A DNA stretch of 51,284 bases from Bacteroides caecigallinarum (GCF_016901995.1 NZ_JACJLE010000026.1:1-51284); one strand, 5' to 3'; counted from the stretch's first letter, positions 35,830 through 46,122 are shown. The notes: generated by a model from the letters alone, not told the origin. Translations and numbers: made by a program.

Positions 35830-37215
35830 TTACTTAGTCTTATTTATATAAGATTTCATTATATTATCCAACTCTATAATTTTATCAGAATATTTAGTAT
35901 ATATATTATCTTTCTGACTTATATCTTTCTTTATGTTAAAAAGTTCAGGAGAATCTTTTTCTTCTTTTTTCTTCTTTCCGGTATCAGGCAAATAGACCCA
36001 ATCTCCTTTTCTTACTCCGGCTATACGTCCATACTTTACATACACATATTCATCAAGTAATTTGGTATTAGGATTATACAGGAACTCTGAAATATCCTTA
36101 CCGTCAAGATCATAGTCTTTAGCATCACCACCTGAAATTTCCATTATAGTAGGAAATAGATCAACACTTGAAATTATTGCATCGCTTACAGTTCCAGCTG
36201 GAATATGGCCTTTCCATTGCATAATACAAGGAACTCTGACACCACCTTCGTAATAAGAGAACTTACCGTCTCTCAACGGATCTGCGCTTCCTCCTTCATC
36301 ACCATATCTTAACCATGGTCCATTGTCTGAAGTAAACACTACTAATGTATTTTCTGCCAATCCGCTTTTATCAAGATAGTCCAATAAACGTCCCATATTC
36401 CAATCTATTTCCTCTACAGCATCACCATATATTCCTCTTTTACTTTTCCCTTTAAATTTATCAGAAACATACAATGGAACATGAGGCATGTTTGGTGTTA
36501 TATAAACAAAGAAAGGTTTGTTCTTATTTTTATCTATAAAATCTATAGCATGTTCAAAATATCTGTTAGTTGTAGTTGATAGTTCACAAGGATATTCTAT
36601 TATTTTATCTCCCTGAAATAAAGGACAAAGCCCCATTAACCTACTTTTTATTTTGTCTCTGTTCTTAGTTTCTTTCACAAATTTCTGGTCGCCAATGGCC
36701 TTCTCCATATTATAATTATCTCTAAAGAGAACATTCGGAGAGAACTCATGAGTATATCCTATGTACATATCATTGCTATAAGGAATACCATAATACTCGT
36801 CAAATCCCTGATCTGTTGGCATATGGCCTTTAATATCTCCCAAATGCCATTTGCCAAAACAGCCTGTTACATATCCACGTTTCTTCAAAGCCTCGGCTAT
36901 TGTTATCTTGGCTGATGGCATCCCTTTCTCATCCGGGAAAAAGACATTCCTCACCCCATTCCTTGTATTGAACTGTCCTGTCAGCAAACCGGCTCGGGAT
37001 GGACTTGAAATAGATGCAGCAGAATAGAAATCCGTCAACCTCATCCCTTCTGAACTCATCCTGTCAATATTGGGAGTATTTATTAATGGAGAGCCAAAAC
37101 ATCCTAAATCTTGATATCCTTGATCATCCGTTAACACTATTATAACATTTGTTGGTTTCTGAGCTAATACTACACTGGAACATGCCGAAGCCAATAATAA
37201 AATACTTTTTCTCAT
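35830..37215 (-). CDS. Secreted sulfatase, Ser-type (second of two)
   Basis: A 461-residue S1-type sulfatase with a signal peptide ending near LAQK. Metal-binding TDDQGYQDLG (Asp30, Asp31), formylglycine motif S-S-P-S-R with Ser70 as the converted residue, then AGLLTGQF, GKWHLGDIKGHMPTDQGFDEYYG, PNMPHVPLYV and FTSDNGPW. It differs from the other sulfatase across most of its length, so the two likely remove sulfate from different positions or sugars. A 12-bp stem hairpin sits between its start and GH31. Ends in a Lys-rich region. Confidence 0.9.
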   Translation of the reverse strand: MRKSILLLASACSSVVLAQKPTNVIIVLTDDQGYQDLGCFGSPLINTPNIDRMSSEGMRLTDFYSAASISSPSRAGLLTGQFNTRNGVRNVFFPDEKGMPSAKITIAEALKKRGYVTGCFGKWHLGDIKGHMPTDQGFDEYYGIPYSNDMYIGYTHEFSPNVLFRDNYNMEKAIGDQKFVKETKNRDKIKSRLMGLCPLFQGDKIIEYPCELSTTTNRYFEHAIDFIDKNKNKPFFVYITPNMPHVPLYVSDKFKGKSKRGIYGDAVEEIDWNMGRLLDYLDKSGLAENTLVVFTSDNGPWLRYGDEGGSADPLRDGKFSYYEGGVRVPCIMQWKGHIPAGTVSDAIISSVDLFPTIMEISGGDAKDYDLDGKDISEFLYNPNTKLLDEYVYVKYGRIAGVRKGDWVYLPDTGKKKKEEKDSPELFNIKKDISQKDNIYTKYSDKIIELDNIMKSYINKTK

Positions 37216-37235
37216 AATATCATATTTTAATAGTC

Positions 37236-37272
37236 ATAATATCAGGTATATAAAATATACACCTGATATTAT
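37236..37272 (-). other. Long hairpin inside the PUL operon
   Basis: ATAATATCAGGT (37236-37247) and ACCTGATATTAT (37261-37272) pair perfectly over 12 bp, and the loop contains ATAT-AAA-ATAT. It sits in the operon's largest gap (37216-37285), between GH31 and the second sulfatase. Candidate roles are partial terminator, processing site or RNA-stability element setting different expression levels either side. Confidence 0.65.
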
Positions 37273-37285
37273 ATTATTTAGTTAT

Positions 37286-39599
37286 TTAAAACTTTACTTC
37301 TTTTTTCTTACCGGAATAAGAAACAACCTTCTTTTCACCTGTTGGCAATTCTACTGTAAATTTTCTTTTTGAAATCATTCCTTTGTATTTTCCGCTTCTA
37401 TCTCCGATAACTAAAGTTTTTTCATCATCATTCCAAGAAAACTTTATTTCTGTATAATATCCGTTCTCATAATTGTAATTGTCAAACTCGTCCTCATACA
37501 AAATAAAATCACCGTCTTTTCCAGGATATACCTTTACAGTCAGATTATCCCATTTCTTTTGTGTAGAATACTGGACTTTAGGACCAAAAGGAATTATACT
37601 ACCAGCTTTTATATAAAGAGGAATTGTAGCCTTATCTACATTACGGGTTATATATTCTCCTCCTTCTTTTACTTCATTAGTCCAATAATCATACCATTGA
37701 ACACCCTGTGGTAAATAAATTTTCCAACTGTCAACATTATATTTTGTTACAGGAACTACCATTATTGATTTTCCGAACAAAAACTGGCTTCCGAGATTAT
37801 GCGTATTCTTGTCTTCAGGGAAATCCATGAACAATGCACGCATAAATGTTCCGTCATATTTTGAGACGTTCCATGAAGTGCTATAAATGTAAGGCAATAA
37901 AGCATATCTTAAATTTATACACTTCTCCTGTGCATCAAAACACCAATCTCCTTTTTCACCAAAACGCCATATTTCTCTTGGTAATCCTGTTCCGTGACTT
38001 CTCATCATTGTTGAGAAAAGACCGAACTGCATCCATCTCAAATATAGTTCCTGATATTCCGGACATTTGGTTCCTCCCTGTTTATGCCATCCGTAAGCCT
38101 GAAATCCACCAATATCCGAGTTCCAGTAAGGCAATCCCATTAACGAGAAGCTAAGAGCAGCCGGTATTTGCTTTTCAAGATTCTCCCAAGTTGAACGCAC
38201 ATCTCCACTCCATGTTATTGATCCGTATTCCTGCTGTCCGACGAAACCAGAACGGGTCAATATAACAACTCGTTTATCTTTATTGGCTGCTTTTGTTCTG
38301 GTAGATATTCCCTTATTATGCAATAAAGAATATGCATTCTTAACTGTTTTATATGTTCCCATATAAGTTTTCAGCTCATAATCTTCCGGTTTTGGGAACA
38401 TGTGATCCGGCTCTGTCGAATCCAACCACCATCCATCATTGTTGATATAGCTATAAATACCTTTGTTCAGAAGATCCCAATATATTTCGCGGGCTTTAGG
38501 ATTAAACACATCATACGGTTTTACTCCTGATTTTGGCGGGTAAGATATAAAGTCCAACAACATTCCATTTTCCTCAAAAGTTTTACGCTGTGGACTATAA
38601 GGAGCAAAACAAGGCCATGCGACAATCATAAGCTTTGCATTCAGTTTATGTATCTCATCTATCCATTTCTTTGGGTTAGGAAAACGTTTTTTATCAAAAC
38701 TGAATGAATTCCATATACTATCATTTTCATATTCCGGCCAATATCTCCAGTCCTGTATTATGCAATCAATTGGAATATTAAGATCCCTGTATTTTTTTAG
38801 GACTTCCAGGCTCTCATCCTGTGTTTTATATCTCTCTTTACTTTGGAAGAAACCGTATGCCCATAACGGTAACATATGAGCCTTACCTGTAAGTGTTCTC
38901 ATCTGAGCTACTACACCGTCAGCAGTTTTGCCATACATAAAGTAATAGTCCGAACATGTTCCGAAACTTTCTAAAGAAAGGCCTTGCGGATTGTCTTCAA
39001 AATCAGAAATTGAATAGTTGTCAAAATATACACCATATCCTTTTATAGACATAAAAAAAGGTGATATTGTATTCATATTCTCATTCTGAAGGTGATGGTT
39101 CGAATTACGGCGGTTTAACCTATTGTCTAATATCTGCCCTAATCCATATATAGGTTCATCCTTATCCAACAGGAACTCATTGCGAACTACGTATGCATCT
39201 TCCGTATCAGGAGAAAGATTATTAGAAAAACTGGTTCCATAATCCTTGTCCAAAATCAGGTTCCTACCATTTTTATCCAGGAAACGTATTCCACCTGTTT
39301 TTGTATTTACTTTAACTATCAAGGCTGGAGAAGATATTTCTACCATACCGTCCATATTCTCAACATTTAATCCGACATTGGATTTTTGTAAATCTACTAC
39401 CAGACTTTCTTTTCCACACGGCATACCTTGTCGGAGTTTTATGCACCCTCACAATATCATCAGTATAAAACTCAATTTTAAAGTCCATACCTTGTGTTAC
39501 GAAAGAAATACCGTTATTTGTTTTCTCAATATTACTGCCAGCCCATGCAATATTGGGTAAAAGCGCACAAACAAATAATAATAATTTAAAGTTTTTCAT
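37286..39599 (-). pseudogene. GH31 family glycosidase, frameshifted
   Basis: The signal-peptide part reads from 39599 (MKNFKLLLFVCALLPNIAWA) through VRVHKTPTRYAVWK and then runs into a stop at 39360. From 39424 a second frame (+1) carries the rest. Removing one base in GGAAAAG (TTTT at 39410-39413 on the plus strand) joins them as ...AVWKESLVV..., giving about 770 residues. The catalytic part is complete: nucleophile Asp335 in WWLDSTEPD and acid/base Asp408 in WSGDVRSTWE (numbering from 39424). Family activities include alpha-glucosidase and alpha-xylosidase. As it stands the catalytic part lacks a signal peptide and the start of its N-terminal domain. Sequencing error is the alternative. Confidence 0.8.
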
Positions 39600-39611
39600 G
39601 TTATATTCCTA

Positions 39612-40598
39612 TTATAAATCAACATTAAAAGTGTAAACATATTCCCAAGAAGCCTTTTTACCAGGCTCTATATCAATCATTACCCTCGGTTCTGCACAAA
39701 AAGCACGTTGCCAAAACCAAACACAGAATGATGAAACTTTCTTGTCCAAGGACATTTCTACAGATATCCCGGTCTTTTTGCTATGTAATCTAAAATCTCC
39801 ATACCCTGATAGTACATCCAAATCACCAAAACAAGGAATGAAATCATTTATCTCAGATTTTACATTAATTACATTCTTATTTAAGGAAATCCGTTTTACA
39901 GTAGTCCATTTATGTTTTGATATATCAATATCATTCTTTAAGAATGTCAAAGAGTAATCTGGTCCTATATTACTATAGTCCAACTGCATGAAGTTATGAG
40001 AATAAGTTTCTGTAACAATCTTCTTTTCTCCTATATTCTTCAATTCATGTCTTACTATTAGATTATTACCATTAATAATATACTCTCTTTTAAGTATATA
40101 TCCGTAACCTATTTCAGACTGCAAACGATGTCTGAGCACAATTCTGTTCTTTTTCTTATCTACTTTCCAGTCACCATTATCGAGAATCTTGTATGGTTTG
40201 GCAAAAGAATATTTTGAGTCATCATCCTTAAGCAATACCCCAACTCCTATTTTAACAAAGCTGTCACCAGGTTTAGCTTCATCATACCCTTGCGGTACAG
40301 TAAATTCTTCCGACAAGCCTGTACCTGTATTAGGTACCAGAGGATCATGATCTCCTTTTGGAGGCCTACCTGAATATCCTTTCCATTCTTGCAAAAACGT
40401 TTTCCCCTTATATTTTATTTGTCCCAATATACTTCCCCAATCAAATCTTGAAGCACGGTAATAACCGTTATCTTTATCAGGAGGAAATAATAATATCTCC
40501 ATATCTGATTTTTTTAAGGTAACAGATGTATATTCTATTGCGTTAGAAAGATTCGGCAACAAAATAATTACCAACAATATAAATAAAAACTTTCTCAT
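39612..40598 (-). CDS. DUF4861 family protein (copy 2)
   Basis: A 328-residue secreted protein (signal peptide MRKFLFILLVIILLPNLSNA). It shares with copy 1 ASRFDWGSILGQ, GKGDHDPL-like glycine-rich loop, FVKIGVGVLL, ETYSHNFMQLDY and WFWQRAFCAEPRV, and is intact. Function unknown. It follows GH88 by 8 bases and precedes GH31 by 12. Its length matches that of the broken third copy exactly once the stop codon there is ignored. Confidence 0.75.
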   Translation of the reverse strand: MRKFLFILLVIILLPNLSNAIEYTSVTLKKSDMEILLFPPDKDNGYYRASRFDWGSILGQIKYKGKTFLQEWKGYSGRPPKGDHDPLVPNTGTGLSEEFTVPQGYDEAKPGDSFVKIGVGVLLKDDDSKYSFAKPYKILDNGDWKVDKKKNRIVLRHRLQSEIGYGYILKREYIINGNNLIVRHELKNIGEKKIVTETYSHNFMQLDYSNIGPDYSLTFLKNDIDISKHKWTTVKRISLNKNVINVKSEINDFIPCFGDLDVLSGYGDFRLHSKKTGISVEMSLDKKVSSFCVWFWQRAFCAEPRVMIDIEPGKKASWEYVYTFNVDL

Positions 40599-40606
40599 AC
40601 TATTTC

Positions 40607-41818
40607 TTATTTTTTGTTTAATTCTTTCATCCTCAATAACGCCTCAAGATAATAATAATCAGCATAATTCAAAGGTACGTCTATTTCATTACCATGAGGA
40701 AGGCTTCCTACAGAGTGCATTAATATGAAATTGCCATTTTCCCCTAATTTGGCCTGATAGTCAGCATTAGACAAAGACTTTAAAATATAATCAGCCTTAA
40801 CAATATAATCATTATTACCTGTATATCCAGAAAGTTCGTAAAGAGCAGATGCAGTTATTGCTGCAGCTGATGCATCACGAGGCGCATCAGGTATATCAGG
40901 AGCATTATAGTCCCAATAAGGAACCATATCTTTGGGAAGGTTTTTATTATTGAATATAAAATCCGCTATTTTCACAGCTTGATCAATATACTTCCTGTCT
41001 CTTGTATAACGATAACAAACTGTATATCCATAAAGTCCCCACGCCTGTCCACGAGACCAAGCTGATTCATCAGCATATCCTTGCGCAGTTTGTCTACTGC
41101 GAACCTCACCTGTTTCAGGATCGTAGTCAACCACATGATATGAACTATTATCTTCCCTAAAATGATTCTTCAAAGTCGTATCAGCATGCTTTACTGCTAT
41201 GTCATAATATACAGAATCACCCGAAATCAATGAGGCTTCAAAGAGTAATTCCAGATTCATCATATTGTCAATTATAACAGGACATTCCCATCCACGTTCC
41301 TTTTGCCATCCTCCATTTACATTCCAGGACTGTATCACACCTGCATTAGGTCTGAACCTGGTTGACAATGATTTTGCCGCCTGAACTATAACAGGTTTAT
41401 AATCTTCTTTATCTGCAAAACGTATTCCAGCCAGATATGGGCATCCAACCATAAAGCCTAAATCATGTGTCGTTGTCAAATATTGTAAAGTATCAAGACT
41501 CTCGGTAAACTTTTCTGCTTGCACCTTCCATTTTTCATCACCTGTCAATTTATAGGTCATCCATAAATTTGCGGGAAAAAATCCTACACACCAATCTCTT
41601 ATAGGAGTATAATAAATACCTCCATCCTTTATTGTTCTTGGGTATAATATTTTCCCGGTCTTATTTATTTCTTCAACCTGTAATTTTTGTTGCTCAGCTA
41701 CAAAAGTTACATTCTTTTCAAAAAAATCATTATGGCCTGTTTCTTTTTGAGTACACGATGTTAATCCCCCTAATATACAACAGACATAAGCTCCTAAACA
41801 TATAATTTTATTATTCAT
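40607..41818 (-). CDS. GH88 unsaturated glucuronyl hydrolase, lipoprotein
   Basis: A 403-residue (alpha/alpha)6-barrel enzyme with lipobox LTSC (Cys22), so anchored to a membrane. The two Asp positions typical of GH88 are Asp119 in THDLGF and Asp184 in VIIDNMMNLELL; FRPNAGVIQSWN and DESAWSRGQAWGLYG are also family-like. It hydrates the 4,5-unsaturated uronate left at the non-reducing end by lyases, releasing a keto sugar. It therefore acts directly after the PL8 and heparinase-like lyases encoded in the same operon. Intact. Confidence 0.9.
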   Translation of the reverse strand: MNNKIICLGAYVCCILGGLTSCTQKETGHNDFFEKNVTFVAEQQKLQVEEINKTGKILYPRTIKDGGIYYTPIRDWCVGFFPANLWMTYKLTGDEKWKVQAEKFTESLDTLQYLTTTHDLGFMVGCPYLAGIRFADKEDYKPVIVQAAKSLSTRFRPNAGVIQSWNVNGGWQKERGWECPVIIDNMMNLELLFEASLISGDSVYYDIAVKHADTTLKNHFREDNSSYHVVDYDPETGEVRSRQTAQGYADESAWSRGQAWGLYGYTVCYRYTRDRKYIDQAVKIADFIFNNKNLPKDMVPYWDYNAPDIPDAPRDASAAAITASALYELSGYTGNNDYIVKADYILKSLSNADYQAKLGENGNFILMHSVGSLPHGNEIDVPLNYADYYYLEALLRMKELNKK

Positions 41819-41833
41819 AATATAAATAATTAT

Positions 41834-43258
41834 TTAATTGTTGTTGTTTTCAGTTACAAATGAAGATACAGGCATACCATTTACACCGAACAGAGTACCT
41901 TCAACATAATTTTTATAAGCATATCGAACAGAAACAGGATTCTTCACACCATCATTCCAAACCTCTACAGATTTTCTATTGACAATACGAGCCTCAGCCG
42001 GATAAAATATTCCATCCTCACCAGCTATCTCAAAACTTTGCAAAGGTTTATAGTTTGATGTTATACCCAAAGGGGCTCTTTCAAATGAAATAACAATCCT
42101 ATTTCCTTTTACCTCATGCGACTTATATCTTGGAGACTCGGCATATATACCTTTTATATTATATGTCCTCGACAATGCCATATATGCCAATCTGCTTCCA
42201 ACCTCTTTCTTTTGAGAAGGATGGATGCATGTCTCATTACCAATATCCATCGTAACTACCATACCGACATTATCAATTTTCTTCTCACAATTATACTGAG
42301 CTTCTCTCAATAAGGCTGAAACTATTGCATCCTTATTCCCATAATTATATGGAGCTATTTGTACATAATAGAATGGTAATTTATCATTATTCAACTTAAT
42401 ACGCCAGTCTTTTACAAATGACTGAAAAAGGGATTCATATTGAACAGCATCATATCTGTTTGATTCTCCCTGATACCATATCACTCCTTTAAAAGTATAC
42501 ATCTTTATTGGATTGATCATTCCGTTATAGAGCATAGAGGCTACAGAATGAGGATTCTTTACTTCAGAATTATCTGTCAAATGATTTTGTGAAATTTCCG
42601 GATATTGTTTAAGAACTTCGGAATCCATCCACGACTGTATAGCAGAACCACCCCAACTTGAATTTACCAATCCTACAGGCACATTCAAAGAGCGCTGTAA
42701 CTGAAGCCCGAAGAAATATGCAGTCGCACTAAAGTTTGCTACATTCTCGGGAACATTAATCATCCATTCTCCAGGACAATCTTCAAGTGATACCTTTGAA
42801 GGGTTTCTCTTAACAGTAAAAAGACGTATAGGAGTTGATGCTGTAGCATCAGCTATCACTTCAGAAGAATGCTCAACAGGCTGTCCGAAAAAACCTTTCA
42901 TTGGCATTTCCATATTTGACTGTCCGGAGCATAACCACACTTCTCCTAAAAAAATATCATTAAGTTCTACAGTATCACCATCATTTATGACAATTTTATA
43001 AGGTCCACCAGCCTTCGCTGTCTCAATTATTATTTCCCATTTTCCTTCAGAATCTGATTTTGTTTTGTAAACCTTATCATTCCATGATGTAGATACCTTT
43101 ATATCCGTTTTCTTACTTGATGTACCCCATAACTTAACTCTTGTCTGCTGCTGTAACACCATATTATCTGAAATTATAGATGGTAATTTCACTTTTGCAA
43201 TTAATGCAACACAAAAAACAGAATATAATAGAAACAATAAAAATCTTTTCTTTTCCAT
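41834..43258 (-). CDS. SASA-type carbohydrate acetylesterase (sialate O-acetylesterase-like)
   Basis: A 474-residue secreted protein (signal peptide to about LIAKVKLP). The SGNH-like catalytic motif is WLCSGQSNMEMP (Ser114), followed by GVIWYQGESNR and a C-terminal IHPSQKKEVGSRLA containing the His. An N-terminal immunoglobulin-like domain (DNMVLQQQTRVKLWG) precedes the catalytic domain. The family removes O-acetyl groups from sialic acid, xylan or other glycans; here it would deacetylate the PUL's substrate. Fifteen bases separate it from GH88. Confidence 0.85.
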   Translation of the reverse strand: MEKKRFLLFLLYSVFCVALIAKVKLPSIISDNMVLQQQTRVKLWGTSSKKTDIKVSTSWNDKVYKTKSDSEGKWEIIIETAKAGGPYKIVINDGDTVELNDIFLGEVWLCSGQSNMEMPMKGFFGQPVEHSSEVIADATASTPIRLFTVKRNPSKVSLEDCPGEWMINVPENVANFSATAYFFGLQLQRSLNVPVGLVNSSWGGSAIQSWMDSEVLKQYPEISQNHLTDNSEVKNPHSVASMLYNGMINPIKMYTFKGVIWYQGESNRYDAVQYESLFQSFVKDWRIKLNNDKLPFYYVQIAPYNYGNKDAIVSALLREAQYNCEKKIDNVGMVVTMDIGNETCIHPSQKKEVGSRLAYMALSRTYNIKGIYAESPRYKSHEVKGNRIVISFERAPLGITSNYKPLQSFEIAGEDGIFYPAEARIVNRKSVEVWNDGVKNPVSVRYAYKNYVEGTLFGVNGMPVSSFVTENNNN

Positions 43259-43276
43259 AAATTATATCATAAAAAT

Positions 43277-45109
43277 TTATTTTAAATACTCATGAGCTAA
43301 AACCAGGAAAACACTGGACGTCCACGTATAACTGACATCTCTTAATGCTTCTCCGGTTAATGCATCAAAATTTTCAGCAAACCCTGATTTCATACATGTA
43401 TCACAGAAACGTTTTGCTATTTCTTTTGCCAGTTCTACCTCTCCGCATTGTTTCAATCCGTCTATTACTATCAGTGTAGTAGGAGCCCATATGGGACCTC
43501 TCCAATAGCCGTCAGATTCATAAAGTAAACTTTTGGGACTTTCAGATGCTAAGCCATAAGGAGTAAGTAAGAAACCTTCCTTTTTCAAATCCGAAATCAT
43601 TTTCTCACGTATATTTTTGGGCAGCCTTTTTCCTAAAACTATAGGTAAATAACTCATTAGACTTTGACTGTTTGGATTAACCTCATGAGTACCTGTTCTA
43701 CGAGTTATAAATTTCTCTCCATTCCAAAATTCTTTTATGAGTCTATCAAGCATTGTTTTGCTGCATTCATTCCATTTCTTTGCCGCTAAACTATCAGATA
43801 ACTTTTCTGCCAAATCTGACAGGACTTCCATTTGTAATACCAAAAAAGCTGCCAGATCAGGACCTTCAGCAGGCATTCCAACATCAAAACAAGTACCGTT
43901 ATCCCAACCCGAATCCATTCCATGATAATATTGTGGAAGTCCATTTCCATCATCATCACGACAATTCAACCAGTAGTTGGTCCAGTTTGACAATTTATTA
44001 TAGACTTCTTCCAGTTTATCTTTTTCAGGAACATATTGTTGTAACAATAATGATAAGGTCCATCCATGAATTGGAGGTTTCTTAACTGTCCATAATTTAT
44101 TGTTTGCGCCAATATAATCAGGTAAAGCCCCGGTCCGATTATCCTGATGGTCAAACATAATCATAAATTGATCCCATGATAATTTGGGATGACTGTAACT
44201 TAATCCCAATGCATTAAAGCAATGGTCCCAACTCCATATATAAAGCATAAATCCTTTAGACATAGACATACCATATCTGGTGATATTTCCTCTTGGTTCA
44301 TACATACAGGACCAACTCATATAACTTGCCAGTTTACGTCCTTCTTCATATTCAGGACTTACAGATGCTATCTTGTTTTCCCATTCACTATATTCTTTTT
44401 TCAATCTATCCAGAATTATCTCTTTGGATGTTGTATAGTGTTTAGGAATCCAATCACCGAAATATTGTTCAACAACAACTTCTATCTTCCTTTTACTGTC
44501 CTTTTTTAATAAAAAGCAATTATTATTGTAGCTCAATATGCCTGATTTTACTGTAATTGCTATTCCTTTATCACGGACTATAAATGTATTATTATATTGT
44601 CCATTCAAATGGAATACATCTTCTTGAAAAGGAAATGAATATGCGTTACCCTCAAATCTACCTGAAAATTGTAAATCTAGATTATCTGAGCATATATGAA
44701 GAACTTGAGGAGATTCAAAAAAGATGCTTATATTTCCGTCTTTCGTCTTACCCCTTAATTCGATTGGAGTTGCTGTATAATGTACTTTTTCATGTTTATT
44801 ATTGACATTTACCAGATTTATCTGAAACAAAAGTTTATCCGCCTCTCTGCCTTTTGTCAAATCTGTCAATATAAGAGAATCTGTACCCAATACATCATCA
44901 TAACTACATAAGAGAGACATGTGTGAACCAAAACAGCTAAAAGGATTTTTATACAGATTAAAAGTAAAATCCGATGTTTTGGATATAGCAGCCGATACCT
45001 GTAAATTATTGTCACATGAAAATGAATTAATATGGCTGTTTTTACTTGATAATCTTCCGCAAAAAGCTACCATTAAAAATATGGTTCCAAAAACAACTTC
45101 TTTTTTCAT
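43277..45109 (-). CDS. GH63-like (alpha/alpha)6-barrel glycosidase
   Basis: A 610-residue secreted protein (signal peptide region to about FCGRLSSK). An N-terminal beta domain (to about 230) is followed by a toroid resembling GH63/glycogen-debranching/trehalase enzymes. Landmarks are MLYIWSWDHCFNALG (about 288-302), PPIHGW, the likely acid Asp399 in GMDSGWDNG, PEG-PDLAAFL, GYWRGPIWAPTT, and SGFAENFDALTGEAL with a candidate base Glu. An alpha-gluco- or alpha-manno-configured side chain is possible. Exact family (GH63 or a relative) uncertain. Confidence 0.7.
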   Translation of the reverse strand: MKKEVVFGTIFLMVAFCGRLSSKNSHINSFSCDNNLQVSAAISKTSDFTFNLYKNPFSCFGSHMSLLCSYDDVLGTDSLILTDLTKGREADKLLFQINLVNVNNKHEKVHYTATPIELRGKTKDGNISIFFESPQVLHICSDNLDLQFSGRFEGNAYSFPFQEDVFHLNGQYNNTFIVRDKGIAITVKSGILSYNNNCFLLKKDSKRKIEVVVEQYFGDWIPKHYTTSKEIILDRLKKEYSEWENKIASVSPEYEEGRKLASYMSWSCMYEPRGNITRYGMSMSKGFMLYIWSWDHCFNALGLSYSHPKLSWDQFMIMFDHQDNRTGALPDYIGANNKLWTVKKPPIHGWTLSLLLQQYVPEKDKLEEVYNKLSNWTNYWLNCRDDDGNGLPQYYHGMDSGWDNGTCFDVGMPAEGPDLAAFLVLQMEVLSDLAEKLSDSLAAKKWNECSKTMLDRLIKEFWNGEKFITRRTGTHEVNPNSQSLMSYLPIVLGKRLPKNIREKMISDLKKEGFLLTPYGLASESPKSLLYESDGYWRGPIWAPTTLIVIDGLKQCGEVELAKEIAKRFCDTCMKSGFAENFDALTGEALRDVSYTWTSSVFLVLAHEYLK

Positions 45110-45135
45110 ATTCTAATTTTAAAAAATATGTTCAA

Positions 45136-46122
45136 TCACTTAATAGGAATAAATGAATATTCAAAAGACCATGAAAAATCTTTTTCCGGCAAAACTTCTA
45201 CCATAATCCAATGCTCGGGACAATATGCATTCTGCCAGAACCAAAGTCCTATTGAAACTACAGGTTCCGAAGATACCACTGTTACAGACATGTTCGTTCT
45301 TGAATTAAATAAAGTGAAATTGCCAATGGGTGGTTCCAAATCAAGATTGCCGCAACAACGCTTAAAATCATCTAATGGATGATTTACATATAATTCGTTA
45401 TGTCCGAATATCATTCTTTCCTTATTAACCCATTCAATATTCTCTGGTATCGAAATTTTACTGTTCAAGAAACGTAAAACCATATCAGAGTCAGTCTTTC
45501 TGTAATTAAATTGGAAAAAATTATGAGAAAACATTCTGGTCTTAATAACTTTCTTCCCTTTATTTTCCAGTCTATGATTTACTATTAATTTATTACCTTC
45601 CAGTTTGTATTCACGTGTCAGGATATAATGATAACCGATATCTGTTTTCAAAGAATGAATTACTTGAATACTATTATTATCAAAATGTAATGTTCTCTCT
45701 CCTGCATCTATTATATCATAATATTTTGCAGGGTCATATTCGGAAGCACCATCTTTTTTCAATAGTCCAACACCTACCTTTACAAAATATCCGTTATTCG
45801 TTTTATCCTCATATCCCTGTGGATCATTAAATTCTTCAGCAAGTCCTGTTCCTGTATTAGGTATCAGGGAATCGTGATTTCCAACCGGCGGTCTTCCACT
45901 ATATCCTCTCCAATCCTGCAAAAACGAACAATCCTTATACTCAATCTGTGCCAACATGCTTCACCAATCAAATTTTGAAGATCTGTAATAACCTTTATTA
46001 TTATCTGGCAACAGATACGTAATTTTCATATCACCATTATATAAAACATGAGTTGGATATGTATCTGCAAATACTAACATCGAATTTATCAATGTAACGA
46101 ATAAAAAGACGAACTTTTTCAT
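45136..46122 (-). pseudogene. DUF4861 family protein (copy 3), in-frame TGA
   Basis: From the ATG at 46122 a signal peptide (MKKFVFLFVTLINSMLVFA) and the family N-terminus read normally to RSSKFDW. Codon 54 is then TGA (plus-strand TCA at 45961-45963), exactly where copies 1 and 2 have Gly in RFDWGSILGQ (GGA to TGA would be a single change). The frame continues undisturbed for 274 more codons with HDSLIPNTGTG, FSHNFFQFNY and WFWQNAYCPEH. Ignoring the stop gives 328 residues, as in copy 2. An ATG lies two codons after the TGA, so re-initiation could yield a leaderless 273-residue protein. Confidence 0.85.

Noticed and set aside
45961..45963. Selenocysteine or recoded TGA in DUF4861 copy 3
   Set aside because: The paralogues have Gly, not Cys, at this position, and I see no SECIS-like stem-loop directly after it; a simple nonsense change is more economical.
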